Assembly: GCA_023334545.1 (NCBI GenBank)
Contig: JAADVB010000027.1
Span: 1 to 64,000 of the forward strand
Length of the DNA: 64,000 nt
Source of the DNA: Salisapilia sapeloensis
Lineage: Eukaryota; Oomycota; Peronosporomycetes; Peronosporales; Salisapiliaceae
Direction: 5' to 3'
In this document: positions 53,777 through 63,280 of the stretch, piece after piece
How positions within the stretch are numbered: position 1 is the first letter of the stretch
Layout: each line of letters starts with the position of its first letter
Notes under the pieces: generated by a model
Databases searched by the model: none
The model's input: the letters and a program-made list of their open reading frames with translations, nothing else
Told to the model about the DNA's origin: nothing
Translations under genes and position numbers: made by a program

Positions 53777-54631
53777 ATGGACAGTATGAACGAAACCTGG
53801 ACGCAATACAAGGTCTGGGCCGATGACGTCGAGGAGTCCTTCCTCTCGTGGGTCGACCCGTCCATGAACTACAAGAAGAACCCGATGCAGGACTACCCCG
53901 GGGCGGACTTTGCCACCGTCTTTGCCATCTGCGTCGCGTACGTTGCATTCGTGATCATCGGATCGCTCGTCATGAAGGCTGGCGTCCCAGCCATTAAGAC
54001 CAGTCCGCTGCAGTTCGTGTACAACCCGATCCAGGTCATGCTGTGCTCGTACATGTGCATCGAGGCGGGTATCCAGGCGTACCGCCACAACTACTCGGCC
54101 CTGCCGTGCAACCCGTATGACGCCGAAAAGCCTGTCATGGGCAACGTCCTGTACATGTTCTTCTTGTCCAAGATCTTGGACTTTTGCGACACCATCTTCA
54201 TTATCTTAGGCAAGAAGTGGAATCAGCTGTCGTTCCTGCACGTGTACCACCACCTGACCATCTTCTTCATCTATTACATGAACTTCCGCACCATGTACGA
54301 CGGTGACATCTACGCCACGATCATCCTCAACGGCTTCATCCACACCATCATGTACACGTACTACTTTGTGAGCGCCCACACTAAGGACATTTGGTGGAAA
54401 AAGTACCTCACGGCCATGCAGCTCATCCAGTTCATCACGATGAACGTCCAGGGATACTTGATGATCTCTCGCCAGTGCGATGGCACGCCTCCGACGGTGC
54501 CCGTCCTGTACGTCGTGTACATCCAGTCGCTCTTCTGGCTCTTCATGAACTTTTTCATCCGTTCCTACTGCATGCGTTCTCGCACCCAGTCTGGCAAGAA
54601 GAACAAGAACAAGAACAAGAAGACCCAGTAA
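53777..54631 (+). CDS. ELO-family polyunsaturated fatty acid elongase
   Basis: Intronless, 284 residues. It carries the histidine box LHVYHHLT and the blocks KILDFCDTIFIILGKKW (KxxExxDT type), NGFIHTIMYTYYF, and MNVQGYLMI before two last helices. The C-terminus KKNKNKNKKTQ is Lys-rich, as expected for ER retention. ELO enzymes condense malonyl-CoA with acyl-CoA in the ER. The HVYHH box, with Val-Tyr rather than the HxxHH spacing of saturated-chain members, places it among PUFA elongases of oomycetes and related protists; exact chain preference cannot be told from sequence. Confidence 0.92.
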   Translation: MDSMNETWTQYKVWADDVEESFLSWVDPSMNYKKNPMQDYPGADFATVFAICVAYVAFVIIGSLVMKAGVPAIKTSPLQFVYNPIQVMLCSYMCIEAGIQAYRHNYSALPCNPYDAEKPVMGNVLYMFFLSKILDFCDTIFIILGKKWNQLSFLHVYHHLTIFFIYYMNFRTMYDGDIYATIILNGFIHTIMYTYYFVSAHTKDIWWKKYLTAMQLIQFITMNVQGYLMISRQCDGTPPTVPVLYVVYIQSLFWLFMNFFIRSYCMRSRTQSGKKNKNKNKKTQ

Positions 54632-55135
54632 CCTCGTTTTCCTGTAGAGCGTACGGCGATCAGCAAGTCGTTAGAACACAATGCAGCTGAAAATGTTTAG
54701 TTGTATTCTTTCTCTTCCGTTTGCCTAGAGCTTTTCCGTGAAAGTGCAGTATCAGTTTAGAGACACGGCGGTCACCTGCGATAGCAAGATGTCTACCAAC
54801 ATGTTTCACGCACTCCCGAACTTTTGGAGCTCAACATGAAGCCACTGCCTTTTACAGACTATAACGTAGTATCTAGCCAAGTATCCTTTTCGTGCAGTGC
54901 CTACTTGTACTACAAGTCGCAGAACGTAGTAGCTCTTCGTCTTCAAGTAGTTTCGAGACACTCGAGTGTACCACGAATCCAAGTATACTTGAAAATTGTA
55001 TGGTCAGCCGCAAGAACAGTAAAAAACACCAGGCACGGTCGGCCAGAAGGAGCGACCATCAACGGACTCGAGAGCTTGACAAGGACGGTCAATTTTCAGA
55101 CTTGAGAACCTTTATTGAAAAGTTCTCATGCAAAG
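54632..55135. other. Intergenic region between elongase and PHD gene
   Basis: No supported gene; short overlapping ORFs only. Confidence 0.5.
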
Positions 55136-56569
55136 ATGGTCATTTTAAAAGACAGCGGTAGTGAAAGCCCTAGGAGCGTCTCGAGCGACTCGTCCAGCGT
55201 CAGCTCCAGCGCCAGCGAGCACGACCCGAACGATGAACCTGCGCCGCCAGTGCCAGCAGAAGAGCCGCCAAAAGTATCCTACCCGGTGGCAGATGTCCAC
55301 GAAAGTGATACACTGATAACCCCAGAAGAAGAGAATGACAACAGCTCCGTCAGTAGTTCCAGCTTTAGCTCCAGCAGCGACAGCGACAATGAACACAATA
55401 CGACGTTGGAACCAGAGTTCCAGAAGGAGAATACCTCCATTCAAAGTGCAGTCGTAGATGCTGTGTCTGTAGAAAACAACGAGGCAGACACTACGGACGG
55501 AAACCCCGAGGCTGAAGGACCGACTGATAGTCCGAAAGACACGTTGGATGCTTCCATCCATCTCGATGCTGTGCAGGTAGAACAGTCCCCTGCAAGTGAC
55601 GACACGTCCGACGCACCCTTTTCCCTCCAGTCATCCTACCCAAAGCTTCCACCTGCCCCAGTCGACGCCCTCATCTCCCTCCGGCTCCAATCTCGTCAAG
55701 ACGAGCTCAAGATCTCCGACGACTTGCTTCAGCAGGAAGTCGCGTCCGCTCGAACGCACTTGCAAGAGCTGGAGGCTAAATCTTCTCGTCAGAAGAACAA
55801 ACTGTCTGCCTCCACCAACTCATTTGCCATTCCTCTTCCTTCCGCGTCTCCTACCGACGCTGGAGCAGTGAGCTGTCGATGCGGCAATAACGTCGATGAT
55901 GGTCGTACAATGGTCCAGTGCGAGGACTGTCTCAAGTGGGAGCATGTCCTGTGCATAGGTGAGCCTCCCTCACGCGTACAAGACCCTACCTTCCGGTTCT
56001 TCTGTCTCGACTGCGAGTGGGAGTTCCGGTGCGTCTGTGGCATACGAGCGAAGAACCATGACGACGGGTCGCACATGATCTGCTGTGACTTTTGTAAGAA
56101 CTGGTTGCACTCGTTCTGTGTCAAGGTCGATCCGAACGACCCGCCAGAGACGTACAAGTGTCCTCGATGTAAAAAGGCTGGCAGTCGAAGGCTAAAGCAG
56201 AGGAAGGAGGCGCGCGAACGGAAGAAGAAGGACGTGAGGCCTCCACCTCCGCCACCGACCACGCCTCCTCCGCCACCAGAGTCTAGTCCTCCGCCGCCTC
56301 CTCCATCGACCCCACCGCCAGTCCTGCGTGGGAGAAATACGAACAACTCGAGGTCGAGCGACTTGACTTTTGACGAGGAAAAGCTCACTGTGGTCGTTCG
56401 GCCCAACCTGCCGTCGAGTTCAGGACCATCGAAAGGTCTGTCGCCCATGTCTCCGACAAGTCCGGGAGGAGAGACGCCGAGAGGAAGCAACGGCAAACGA
56501 GGGAGGAAGCGCAAGCCAGGGACTGCCAAGAGTCGATTGGAAAAGAAGCTACGAAAGAGACGTCGTTAA
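55136..56569 (+). CDS. Protein with two PHD-type zinc fingers
   Basis: Intronless, 477 residues from the first ATG. The N-terminal ~190 residues are acidic and Ser-rich. A short coiled coil (about 190-225) precedes two fingers. Finger 1 is CRCGNNVDDGRTMVQCEDCLKWEHVLCIG ending FFCLDC; finger 2 is CVCGIRAKNHDDGSHMICCDFCKNWLHSFC ending YKCPRC. Both have the C4HC3 pattern with a Trp before the His, as in methyl-lysine readers. A Pro-rich run (about residues 370-397) and a basic C-terminus (KRKPGTAKSRLEKKLRKRRR) suggest a nuclear chromatin protein. Its stop is 23 bp from that of the convergent PIGV gene. Confidence 0.85.
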   Translation: MVILKDSGSESPRSVSSDSSSVSSSASEHDPNDEPAPPVPAEEPPKVSYPVADVHESDTLITPEEENDNSSVSSSSFSSSSDSDNEHNTTLEPEFQKENTSIQSAVVDAVSVENNEADTTDGNPEAEGPTDSPKDTLDASIHLDAVQVEQSPASDDTSDAPFSLQSSYPKLPPAPVDALISLRLQSRQDELKISDDLLQQEVASARTHLQELEAKSSRQKNKLSASTNSFAIPLPSASPTDAGAVSCRCGNNVDDGRTMVQCEDCLKWEHVLCIGEPPSRVQDPTFRFFCLDCEWEFRCVCGIRAKNHDDGSHMICCDFCKNWLHSFCVKVDPNDPPETYKCPRCKKAGSRRLKQRKEARERKKKDVRPPPPPPTTPPPPPESSPPPPPPSTPPPVLRGRNTNNSRSSDLTFDEEKLTVVVRPNLPSSSGPSKGLSPMSPTSPGGETPRGSNGKRGRKRKPGTAKSRLEKKLRKRRR

Positions 56570-56592
56570 GCGCTAAGAAATCTATATTCCTT

Positions 56593-58039
56593 TTATGTCC
56601 ACGGATAGAACGCGCTGAAGAGCGACGTGCCTAAGATGTTGTAGAGTAAAAAGTAGGACAGCAGCGTCTTGCCTTTCGCACTGTCCATGGGGATGGCGGC
56701 GGCGCTCCAGTAGAGAGCAGGACAGGCAGACAGGAGGCGCGTAGTTACTTGGATGTGCACGACAAGGACAGCGTTGATGGCGAGGAAAAGCCAATGGCTG
56801 TAGTAGGGTAGCAACTCACTTTTATAGCACTTCAAGTACTTCATGAGACTGTAGGCTGAGAAGATCAGGATGGGAGAGGCCAGGAGGAAATTGGGGAGCT
56901 GCTGCAGCGTGTAGTAGCTGAAGAGACCGACGCCCCAGTACTCCTTCTGAATGAACATGTACATGGCGGATGGGTTGGGAAAGAGAGAAGCGCACCATGG
57001 CCGATCGTCAGCTTCGGAAGAAGACAGAGAAGGACAGTAGATGTAGGCACTGTAGGCAAAGTAGACGAGCTGTGGGACGAGGCAAAGTAGTCCGAGGAAA
57101 GCCGTGGACATCCAGTGGGTAAGAAATCTGCTGATGGAGGCTAGAGACGGAGTCGCCTGTAAGCAACGGTACGCCACGAACACTAGCAGATACGACGTTT
57201 TAGGATAAAGATTGGTATGAGGAGAGGAGGCAAGATACAGGACAGGAGGTTTCCATTCGATCTGGTCGCTGCGGCGAGACCAAAGAGAGCCGAGCATCGA
57301 AGCAGGTCAGAGTATTTGGACGACTGACGGTGCCGTTCGAGGTAGTAGAAGCCCATGAAACTCAAGCAGGCCATCAGACTACTCGTACATTCAACATCGG
57401 CAGATCTTTCGTACGATTAGTATGAATGTATACCTTTCCGTGTAGACAGCGGTCATAAAAATAGTGGCAGGGTTGATGCAGAACAAGAGGACAGCAGCTA
57501 GAGAAAAGTTAGGATCCTGGAAGAGGAGGTTCGTGAGACGATACAGGTAGACGGCAGCGACCACAAAACTCATGTTGCTATACAAGGTGCATGTTAGACG
57601 GTTGGTAGCGTGGTGGTGATTATCAATAGTACCTGATGAACCAGCCACTGACGATGACACCAGTGGTAGTCGTAAACGGGAGCAAGGCACTGAGGAAGAC
57701 GCAGTACCGGAAACGTATCCAACGTTCAATAGATACATACGTAGCAACCGAGTTAAATGCACAATCAAAATGCAGTTGTAGTATTTGCTACCTCATTGCG
57801 CGCATGAGCATGGGATAGAATGGGAAGAACGCGTGCATCTCTTCGTACGGGTAGCCGTGCTCAGCTATGGTCATAAAGTAGACTCCGTCCCAGTTGGCAA
57901 AGGAAGCGAGGGGCATCTTGCCCGACCCCGAGTACGCCGAGGTGTCATAAGGCTTGACGACCGCAGAGGCCATCCATGCGAGGAGAGAGACGACAACTCG
58001 AGAGGCCGTCGCGACGGCCACCACTCTGGTCTCGGCCAT
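56593..58039 (-). CDS. PIGV: GPI mannosyltransferase 2 (PIG-V)
   Basis: Five exons: 58039-57792, 57689-57633, 57577-57434, 57381-57239, 57182-56593; 393 residues. The catalytic luminal motif FANWDGVYFMTIAEHGYPYE followed by AFFPFYPMLMR is the PIG-V signature (Asp of WD). Later blocks assembled across junctions are NMSFVVAAVYLYRLT, CINPATIFMTAVYTES and SLMACLSFMGFYYLE with ATRSNGNLLS. PIG-V adds the second mannose to the GPI anchor in the ER lumen. The first intron (57690-57791, 102 nt) is longer than its neighbours. At 393 residues it is somewhat shorter than animal PIG-V. Confidence 0.88.
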
Positions 58040-58287
58040 GCTTGTTGAACAGCTATCCACCCTTGTGACATTTACTACCTGTGATCTTTGATATTTGTTT
58101 GAAATTAATGCGGTCGCGAACGTCCGGATTTGAATTTAACAGGCTGATGAGTATGCTGGATGACCAGAAGACAGTGTCCTGTGAAAAGTAATTTCTATCG
58201 AAATGAGTCCATTTCGCGATTCACCGACCAGAGAGAAGTTGCCGCCCGCGCGCTTTTCTTCTTCATACTATCGACGACGGCCGCACG

Positions 58288-60119
58288 ATGGACCCGCATG
58301 GCGTCAATCCGATGGGCATGCCGCAGATGTCCATTCCCATGAGTGGAGCTCTGTCGTCTGGCGGAGGAAACGCGTCCTCTGCGCAGATGATGAATATGGG
58401 CCAATACGGCATGCCACCCAATCAAAGCCAGATGATGATGATGAACACCATGAACGCGATGACGATGGGCATGAAGATGCCGCCGAATGTACAAATGGGC
58501 GGACACCAGATGAACCCGCCGCAAACGTCGCGACCGCAGGGCGGGGTCAACGCTCCGTCCGGTAACGACTGGCGAGTGCAACTGACGAGGGAACACCGCG
58601 CGAACCTCATCGCAAAAATGTACGAGCGCCTCTTACGTATTCATAAACACGTATACTTATCATTGCTAGTTATAACGAGATGGTTCGCGTGCAAAACGAA
58701 CCGCCCCCAGGTATCAAGCTTTGGATGCACGCGGCATGGTTCGAGCTGACCAACTACAAGGAGGCGCAGACACAGCAGGAGTACATCAACAAGATCTTCG
58801 GCAGGTTAAAGCAACTTCGAGGGCAGCAGACCAATCCGGCGGCGGAGGCCCAGAGCCAGAATATGCCCAACCGAGGCATGCTCACGCGCTTGGATTTCTC
58901 CTACTACAACAACAATCCTCATTTTGCCAGACTCCATCCGAGCGCAGGTGGAGCTGTCCCTAGCAATCACGAAGTGCCGTTAGGTGGAGGGCCGAATATG
59001 CCACCTCCGAAAGACAACAGAGAAAATATGATCGGGTCGAGTGGCTCCAGTGGAAACGCAGAGAATCCGGATGAGTACTGGACGCAGCACGCCGCGCTCA
59101 AAGCAAAGTACCACGATGACGTTGAAAAAGTACACAGTGCGTTTAAGAAGTATGTGGATCACATGAAAGATCAAAATGAGACGGACCAGAAGAGAAAACT
59201 GCGGTACCTGCTAGAGTACGTTCACTTGTGCGCCTGCGTGCTGAACGAGGACAAGTCGACGCATCCGCCGCGACGACTGGAAGAACTGGACAAGGTGTAC
59301 AAGTACATTGTCAAGATCGTGAACCCGTATCTGAAGAAATTGCGAACTGAAACGGACAAGCGCAGCTACGATCCGGCGACGAACACTTCTAGCTCCGCGA
59401 CACCTAATGGCAACAACTCGTCCGGGACGATGCCCGATCCGAACAAGCAGATGCATCAGGGCAAACCGCAGCAAATGACGCCACAGCAAAAGCAGCAATA
59501 TCACCAAATGCAGCAGCGCCAAGCGCAGATGCAACGCCAACAGCAGATGCAGCGCCAAACGTCCAACCCATCGCAGATGCCGCCTCACCAGCAATCTATG
59601 CAGCAGCAACTACGGCAGCAACAACAACAGCAGCAACAACAGCACCACCACCAGCAACAACAGCAGCAGCAGCAACAACAGCAGCAACAACAACAACAAA
59701 GAGGGCCGCAAGCGCGATCGCCGATGCCGAACCAGCAACAGCGACCGCAAGGAAACAATGGGCAGCAGAACATGCAGCGACCTAACAATGGGCAGCAGAA
59801 CCAGCGATCAGGAAACCCGAATAGCCGAGGGAGTCACGACAACATGCTTTCGCTTGACGATCCAAATTTGTACGGAGGAGACAGCGGACTGATGCACATG
59901 TCGTCCGGCCTGTCGACGTCGGGCTCTGGGAACCAATCGAGCAACAGCATGAGTTTCCCGAATGACCTGTCGCCCGGTACGCCCATGGATTTTATCGATT
60001 TTGACAGCACACAGCTGTCCGGCCTCGCCTTTGACGGCCAGGACACTGGCGCCAATGGGAACTCTGGGAACGACAATAATGACTCTTCCGACTTTATGAG
60101 CTTTGTCGAGACGCTCTAA
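58288..60119 (+). CDS. MED15: MED15-like KIX-domain, Gln-rich transcription coactivator
   Basis: Two exons, 58288-58619 and 58670-60119, 593 residues. A Met/Gln/Pro-rich N-terminus precedes a KIX-like helical bundle formed across the splice junction (NDWRVQLTREHRANLIAKI + YNEMVRVQNEP...QEYINKIFGRLKQLR, about 92-160). A second helical segment (about 265-350, WTQHAALKAKYHDDVEKV) is followed by a long Gln-rich region with poly-Q/His. The acidic C-terminus (SPGTPMDFIDFDS...) could be an activation region. The architecture fits the Mediator tail subunit MED15, which recruits Mediator to activators. A CBP/p300 origin is unlikely as no acetyltransferase, bromodomain or TAZ finger is present. Confidence 0.75.
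59615..59700 (+). repeat. CAG/CAA repeat encoding poly-Gln/His in the MED15-like gene
   Basis: Mixed CAG and CAA codons encode about 25 Gln with a short run of His in the middle (CACCACCACCAG). The codon mixture means slippage is slower than in a pure CAG tract, yet length variation between strains is expected. Confidence 0.9.
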
Positions 60120-60206
60120 CCACTCTGTAGGATGAATGCAAATTTTTCTTTCCGTTATAAATCCACTTGAACGTGTCTCGAGTCCAGTAGGGGTGTTAAC
60201 TGTGTA

Positions 60207-60909
60207 TTAGGAGCGACGCAAGCGCATGGTGACTTGCTGCTTGCTGTTGTATATCTTGAATAGGTAGTCAGTCATTCGGATTAAACATGACCTATGCAAG
60301 ATGGAGGCTGGATATCCTTGTTCTTTCGACAGTGTACGTTTATGCAACAGTGACAGCACCTTGCATGCCCTTTCGTTCCGAACGGATACATTGACTAAGG
60401 TGGCAACGTCGTGAAATGCAGGGTCGCGCAAATTGCGATACATCGCCTGATTAGACTACGGCCGCTATCACGGACAGTAACAAGAACAAAATGAAGCAGG
60501 GGCTTCAAGGTGGCAGTCGCTCCTAGTATATCGCGAATTTGTCCTAGGAAAGAGTTAATGAGGGTGAGAGCTTTGCAGGAGGTAAAAAGTTTGTCTTTGA
60601 AATGCATTTCAAAGACCAATGGACACTTGGACTCTTGTTGTTGAGAAACAAAAGCATTGCAAAATACCACCCTTTGATTCGAAAGTAATGTTGCTACCAC
60701 CTTGATACGGAGACTCGAGAAGACAGTGACAGAACTGCAGACGATCCATTCGTTGTAAGAACAGCCCACAAGCAGGAAAAGGATATACACACTCCGATAA
60801 AAGAAAAAATAGAATGCTCCGTATGCAAGACTTTGGCTATACAAACACCAGATATTCTCGAAACCCTTCCTCGTGCAAGTAAATGCAATAAAATCCGCAT
60901 CCTTTCCAT
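60207..60909 (-). CDS. Unresolved multi-exon gene, helical protein of unknown type
   Basis: Three minus-strand frames are open in succession: MERMRILLHLLARGRVSRISGVCIAKVLH (from 60909), SKCPLVFEMHFKDKLF...LGATATLKPLLHFVL (middle), and MYRNLRDPAFHDVATLVNVSVRNERACKVL...VTMRLRRS (to 60207). Possible introns at about 60698-60624 and a very short one near 60478-60444 would connect them. Leu/Ala-rich helices and RISGVCIAKVL or LVNVSVRNE look like alpha-helical (armadillo/HEAT-like) repeats, but I cannot prove this. The frame of the first piece is open further upstream towards 60960. Confidence 0.35.
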
Positions 60910-61097
60910 AGTAGAGCCATGCTCGCAGCTACAAGCTCTCTCAAAGCCTCTTCCGTCCTCTGACAGTGCAGCAACTGCAGTTTAAAAACGCATCAATGCT
61001 TCTTTTATCTGGACATGCCTATCAAGGTAAATCAGATGGAAACCGTGCCTCGAAATGAGTCTATGTCGCTGGCTTTTTCCCATTAAACGTAGCGACG

Positions 61098-63251
61098 ATG
61101 AAAAAGAGCTCAGGCAATCGGTTGCTCAAGACTGCCAGCACAAGCAGCATGGTCGGGAACAACCTCAACCTTCCGCCGTTGCGGTCCTCGGCCATCTCCA
61201 AAACGCTGGAAGAAGACCTGGAAAGCCAGGCACGCGCAGCTCTCGCACCCTTCAGCTTCGGGACGCAGGAAGCATACTTAAACTGGTCCGCCGTGCAGGA
61301 CTATGCAGGAGACAAGTCGCTTTCGAGCTCGAGCTCGGGTAAAGAAGCCATGAGTGCTAGTGGAGGACCCACTGGCGCCTATGCCGTCCTGTCGGAACGC
61401 GTCGCCCCCGTCGGTGTCAATGCTTTTCTATGGAATTTGATGAACAACAATGGCGATGCACTCGCGGCCAGTGCTGTCAATGACACTTCGACGGAAGACA
61501 CACCTGCGACAGACAATGATGAGACCGCCACGCCTCACAACGGCAGTCTCGGCTCGGACAATGATAACACAGGTGGACACAGTAGCTGGTTCACGTCGAA
61601 ATCGCTACAACAGTACTATTGCAAGAGCTCTGCGACTCTCCCAGCAACTGTGGCGGAAGTCGTGGACGCTGTCAACAGAAGCGACAAGGAAGAGTGCACG
61701 GACTTTGCCATGCAGTACTTTGTCGGCGTGAAAAACAGTGCGTCCGGTCTCATCTACCGCCGTCCGTCGACTCGTAAACGCGGGTACTCTCGCCCGTACC
61801 CCGGGACACAGCGTCCATCTCGAGAGATGCGTCGAAAGTTTATGCGAAGACACAAGTCGTCGTCCATGGGTCGCAAAACCTCCGGCTCAGCTCCGAGCAC
61901 ACCCGACAGAGACATGATCATGCGCCGCATGCAAAAGCATCAGAGCGAAAGCGAGAGCTCCGACGATGAAGAGAAGCTGTCGGATATGTCTCGTCCACCA
62001 AGTGCCGGCAGGATGTTCGGAGGCAACTCGAAGCGATCTAGTTGGACCATGAAACGAGAGGAATCAACCGGCGGATCGGAATCCGACTCGATGGAGTCGG
62101 TCGAAGAGCTTTCTCTCCAAGACCTAGGCCGCCACGTCCGTCGAGCCTCCGCGTCGTCTCCAACAGAAGCGGATAGTCCTCCCATGGATCCGACGACCAC
62201 GACCTTTCCTCCTCCGAATATGAAGATCAGTGCCATGCAGGAGAAGCTTCCACCGACGTCGGAAGTCGGGAACTACATGGACGAGTACGACATGTCGTTC
62301 GACATGAGTGGGAATCAAGGCCACATGACGATTAAGTGGGTTGTAGGAGAAAAGTCTGGTCGGATGTTTGGATCGAGAGCGCACTTTGTCCTTTTGGACT
62401 ATGAATGCGTCATCATAGACGACTGGGCTCCGAACTATGGACCCATGTACATTCGCATCCTACAGTCCATCTACTTGCCCCAGTGCCAGCCATGGACAGA
62501 TGAGTTCCCAGGTAGGAGACCGACAGACTTGCAGCCAGTGGGCTTCATGGTCCGTCCGTCGCGTACAAAGGAGGACCACGTAGATATTCAATTCGTCGGC
62601 TCTGTCCTGGAGAAGATGCAGCTCCCGATGGCCAGTCGACGCGCCAAGCTCAAGCAGCTGGCCTTTAAGCTCCCGACCAAGCTCCAGGAGCTGCTCACGA
62701 GTCGACGACTGTCTCAGTCGTTGCGGACGCACCAGCCTCTGTGGGTGCATAACCGGGAACGCATCGGATGCAAGCTATGCGACGCTCGCTTTGGTCTCTC
62801 TCGTCGACGTCACCACTGTCGCTTGTGTGGAGAAGTGTGCTGCGCCGACTGCTCTCCAAAGGTCGGCATCAATAGGAGAGAGAGTTCGATGCTCTCTCGT
62901 AGTACAAGTAATTCTGGTAGTAGTAAAAGTGTCCGAGTGTGCATCAGTTGTCTCCAGCGACGCCGACCGAGTGACGAAGCCACTGGGAACAACTCGTCTG
63001 GCGGTTCTGCAAGTCAGAACGCCAAGCTCAGTCCGACGAAGGGACTCGGCTACGGCGGCTGGAGCTCTGCGTCTAGCTACAACCTGTCGATGCCGTCGCC
63101 GCCGTTGAGCGTGAGCGACAGCCAGCAGTTCCAGATGAGTCGGTCTGCCACGAACGTCATGTCTCCATCGGCTCATGACATGCACTGGATCGGCAGCATG
63201 GGCGAGAAGAAGCACTCGCTTTCGGCGAGTGTTCTGCGTCGAAAGAAATAG
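61098..63251 (+). CDS. START-like and FYVE zinc-finger protein
   Basis: Intronless, 717 residues. Residues about 395-540 resemble the second half of a START lipid-binding domain (MYIRILQSIYLPQCQPW...LQPVGFMVRPS...HVDIQFVGSVLE). A FYVE finger follows (about 560-625) with the PI3P-binding core RRRHHCRLCG, first CxxC in GCKLCDARF, and final CISC. An insertion rich in Ser/Arg lies between Cys pairs. The START-FYVE pairing is greatly expanded in oomycetes and suggests an endosomal PI3P-dependent protein. The N-terminal ~350 residues are polar and probably disordered, with a basic RRKFMRRHKSSSMGRK patch. Confidence 0.88.
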   Translation: MKKSSGNRLLKTASTSSMVGNNLNLPPLRSSAISKTLEEDLESQARAALAPFSFGTQEAYLNWSAVQDYAGDKSLSSSSSGKEAMSASGGPTGAYAVLSERVAPVGVNAFLWNLMNNNGDALAASAVNDTSTEDTPATDNDETATPHNGSLGSDNDNTGGHSSWFTSKSLQQYYCKSSATLPATVAEVVDAVNRSDKEECTDFAMQYFVGVKNSASGLIYRRPSTRKRGYSRPYPGTQRPSREMRRKFMRRHKSSSMGRKTSGSAPSTPDRDMIMRRMQKHQSESESSDDEEKLSDMSRPPSAGRMFGGNSKRSSWTMKREESTGGSESDSMESVEELSLQDLGRHVRRASASSPTEADSPPMDPTTTTFPPPNMKISAMQEKLPPTSEVGNYMDEYDMSFDMSGNQGHMTIKWVVGEKSGRMFGSRAHFVLLDYECVIIDDWAPNYGPMYIRILQSIYLPQCQPWTDEFPGRRPTDLQPVGFMVRPSRTKEDHVDIQFVGSVLEKMQLPMASRRAKLKQLAFKLPTKLQELLTSRRLSQSLRTHQPLWVHNRERIGCKLCDARFGLSRRRHHCRLCGEVCCADCSPKVGINRRESSMLSRSTSNSGSSKSVRVCISCLQRRRPSDEATGNNSSGGSASQNAKLSPTKGLGYGGWSSASSYNLSMPSPPLSVSDSQQFQMSRSATNVMSPSAHDMHWIGSMGEKKHSLSASVLRRKK

Positions 63252-63280
63252 AAACAAGAGGTAATGGAACACGTGTGTCT

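Noticed and set aside
55789-56529. Gly-rich minus-strand ORF over the PHD gene
   Set aside because: The Gly run is the complement of the Pro-rich tract; PHD fingers on the plus strand are unambiguous.
59585-59788. Poly-Cys ORF on the minus strand
   Set aside because: Complement of the CAG/CAA repeat in the MED15-like gene.
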